Origin: Planctomycetota bacterium
Lineage (GTDB): Bacteria > Planctomycetota > MHYJ01 > WSZJ01 > JACPWG01
DNA: 64,000 nucleotides
Direction: 5' to 3'
NCBI GenBank assembly: GCA_016197205.1
Contig: JACPWG010000008.1
Location: 1-64,000, forward strand
Shown: piece after piece, positions 63,116 to 64,000 of the stretch
Numbering within the stretch: position 1 is the first letter of the stretch
Layout: each line of letters opens with the position of its first letter
Translations under genes and position numbers: made by a program
Notes under the pieces: generated by a model
The model's database searches: none
What the model saw: the letters and a program-made list of their open reading frames with translations, nothing else
Told to the model about the DNA's origin: nothing

Positions 63116-64000
63116 ATGCCCGATCCCTCCTGGCCCGCCTGGCTCGAGCTACTGCGCTCGCTCTTCCCGAGCAGCGGCGGAGAGGACGCTCCGCTCGTGC
63201 TGGCCTGGGGCATCCGCGCCGTTGCTCCCGCGCTTGCGCTCGCGGCCCTCGCGCCCCCGCTCGCCCGCGAGTACCCCGGGTGCGCAAGCCCGGGGCTCCT
63301 CCGGTGGACGGCCCTTTGGTGCACGCTCCACGCGGCGGGCGCCGCGCTCTCCGCCTTTCTCGCAGGCCGCGCGGAACCGCCGTGGGCGGCGCCGGCCCTG
63401 GCCCTGCTCGCCGTAGGCCTCGTGCTGACCGCGCTGTCCATGCTTGTGCTGGGCGCGCGAGTCCTTCTCCGTACGCGCCGGCTCCGACGCGCGCGCGTCC
63501 TCCTGGCCATGGGCGCCGTGGAGCCCGCGCTGCGTCACTACGAAGCCGTGGGAGCGCTCGCGCACGCGGAGGTCCGCAAGGAGATCGCGGAAGCGCTCCA
63601 CGGCGGCTACCTCGACCCGGAACGGGTAGCCGCGCAGGACCTCATGAAGCGGGTCGCGGGGCTGCCCTCGAGCCTGGACGGCGCATGGCTGAGCGTCGCG
63701 AGGTTCGATGCGCTCTGTGCCGCGGCGGCGGGCTTCGAGGAGCAGGGAAAGATTCCGGACGCCGGGCAGGCGCTCCGGTCCGCGGCGCGCGAGCTGCCCG
63801 CGCTCGAGGCCTTCGCCCGCGAGGTCGGCGCCGCGCCGGCAACGGCGGCGGCGCGGGGCGGGGACAAGGCGCGCGTCGCGGTCTCAGGTAAACACCTTAG
63901 GCCTGCCGAGGCCTCCGCCGGGGCGAACGAGCGGCCGCTCGCGCGTCGGGCGACCGCCCTGCTGCCGGGGCTTGCGGACCTCGCCGCGCTGACGGAGGAG
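63116..64000 (+). CDS. Membrane protein with cytoplasmic helical region, C-terminus beyond window
   Basis: The first 295 codons of a frame open at the window edge. The N-terminus MPDPSWPAWLELL leads to three or four hydrophobic helices (about 27-48, 62-82, 92-114). An Arg-rich border (RTRRLRRARVLL) precedes a soluble helical part (HYEAVGALAHAEVRKEI, then an Ala-rich linker). It is directly downstream of the pseudokinase gene and presumably co-transcribed. The architecture suggests a membrane anchor for a signalling protein, possibly with a kinase domain further on; that cannot be seen. Confidence 0.65.
   Translation, partial: MPDPSWPAWLELLRSLFPSSGGEDAPLVLAWGIRAVAPALALAALAPPLAREYPGCASPGLLRWTALWCTLHAAGAALSAFLAGRAEPPWAAPALALLAVGLVLTALSMLVLGARVLLRTRRLRRARVLLAMGAVEPALRHYEAVGALAHAEVRKEIAEALHGGYLDPERVAAQDLMKRVAGLPSSLDGAWLSVARFDALCAAAAGFEEQGKIPDAGQALRSAARELPALEAFAREVGAAPATAAARGGDKARVAVSGKHLRPAEASAGANERPLARRATALLPGLADLAALTEE

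Noticed and set aside
1..64000. tRNA, rRNA or transposase genes
   Set aside because: None could be recognised on either strand by eye. A covariance-model scan would be needed to exclude a divergent tRNA.

Overview
The window is about 64 kb of GC-rich bacterial chromosome. It most resembles a planctomycete or a close relative. The evidence is the number of membrane-anchored Ser/Thr kinases and pseudokinases, an ECF sigma factor of planctomycete style, many Uma2 and DUF4058 genes, GxxExxY and DUF433/DUF5615 small genes, and intergenic DNA full of short palindromic repeat families. This placement is an inference from gene content. There is no rRNA or tRNA gene, no phage gene and no recognisable transposase.

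1-6 kb (minus strand): the end of an isoquinoline-oxidoreductase-type pair (2Fe-2S subunit plus a Tat-exported Mo subunit cut by the window edge), a cytoplasmic molybdopterin oxidoreductase and a TPR protein. 6-17 kb (minus strand): two oligopeptide ABC importer sets, each with a binding protein, an OppB and an unusual OppC, and no ATPase; a GxxExxY gene sits inside the second set. A near-consensus promoter drives the first set. 17-21 kb (plus strand): a response regulator with an HD-GYP domain, a small lipoprotein, then a Rieske protein, a cytochrome b that lacks one expected haem ligand, and a cysteine-rich lipoprotein. 21-24 kb (minus strand): comF, a free-standing Hsp70 substrate-binding domain and an alginate-export-type outer-membrane protein, translationally coupled.

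24-38 kb: a 1400-residue sigma-54 activator built on a pseudokinase, a GT-C type membrane protein, an FtsX-like permease, an Uma2/DUF4058 pair and a large Ser/Thr kinase with an extracytoplasmic sensor. 38-42 kb (minus strand): a thiazole/oxazole-modified peptide (TOMM) biosynthesis cluster of E1-like protein, YcaO cyclodehydratase and SagB dehydrogenase, with its own promoter and no visible precursor. sagB is bracketed by inverted copies of one repeat family. 42-54 kb: an ECF sigma factor, a kinase fused to a DJ-1/PfpI domain, an Uma2 gene, and then a rearranged zone. In that zone a partial duplicate of an ABC permease is split by about 4.2 kb carrying a broken kinase, a kinase and TPR pair in different frames, and a DUF433/DUF5615 pair. 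54-60 kb (minus strand): the intact permease, its LolD-like ATPase and a HEAT-repeat protein. 60-64 kb (plus strand): a 972-residue pseudokinase protein and a membrane protein running off the end.

At least eight repeat families (called A to H here) occupy most gaps. Several look like MITE or REP-type elements, and some encroach on gene ends or supply misleading upstream extensions of open frames. All functions are assigned by reading motifs by eye; no search was run.
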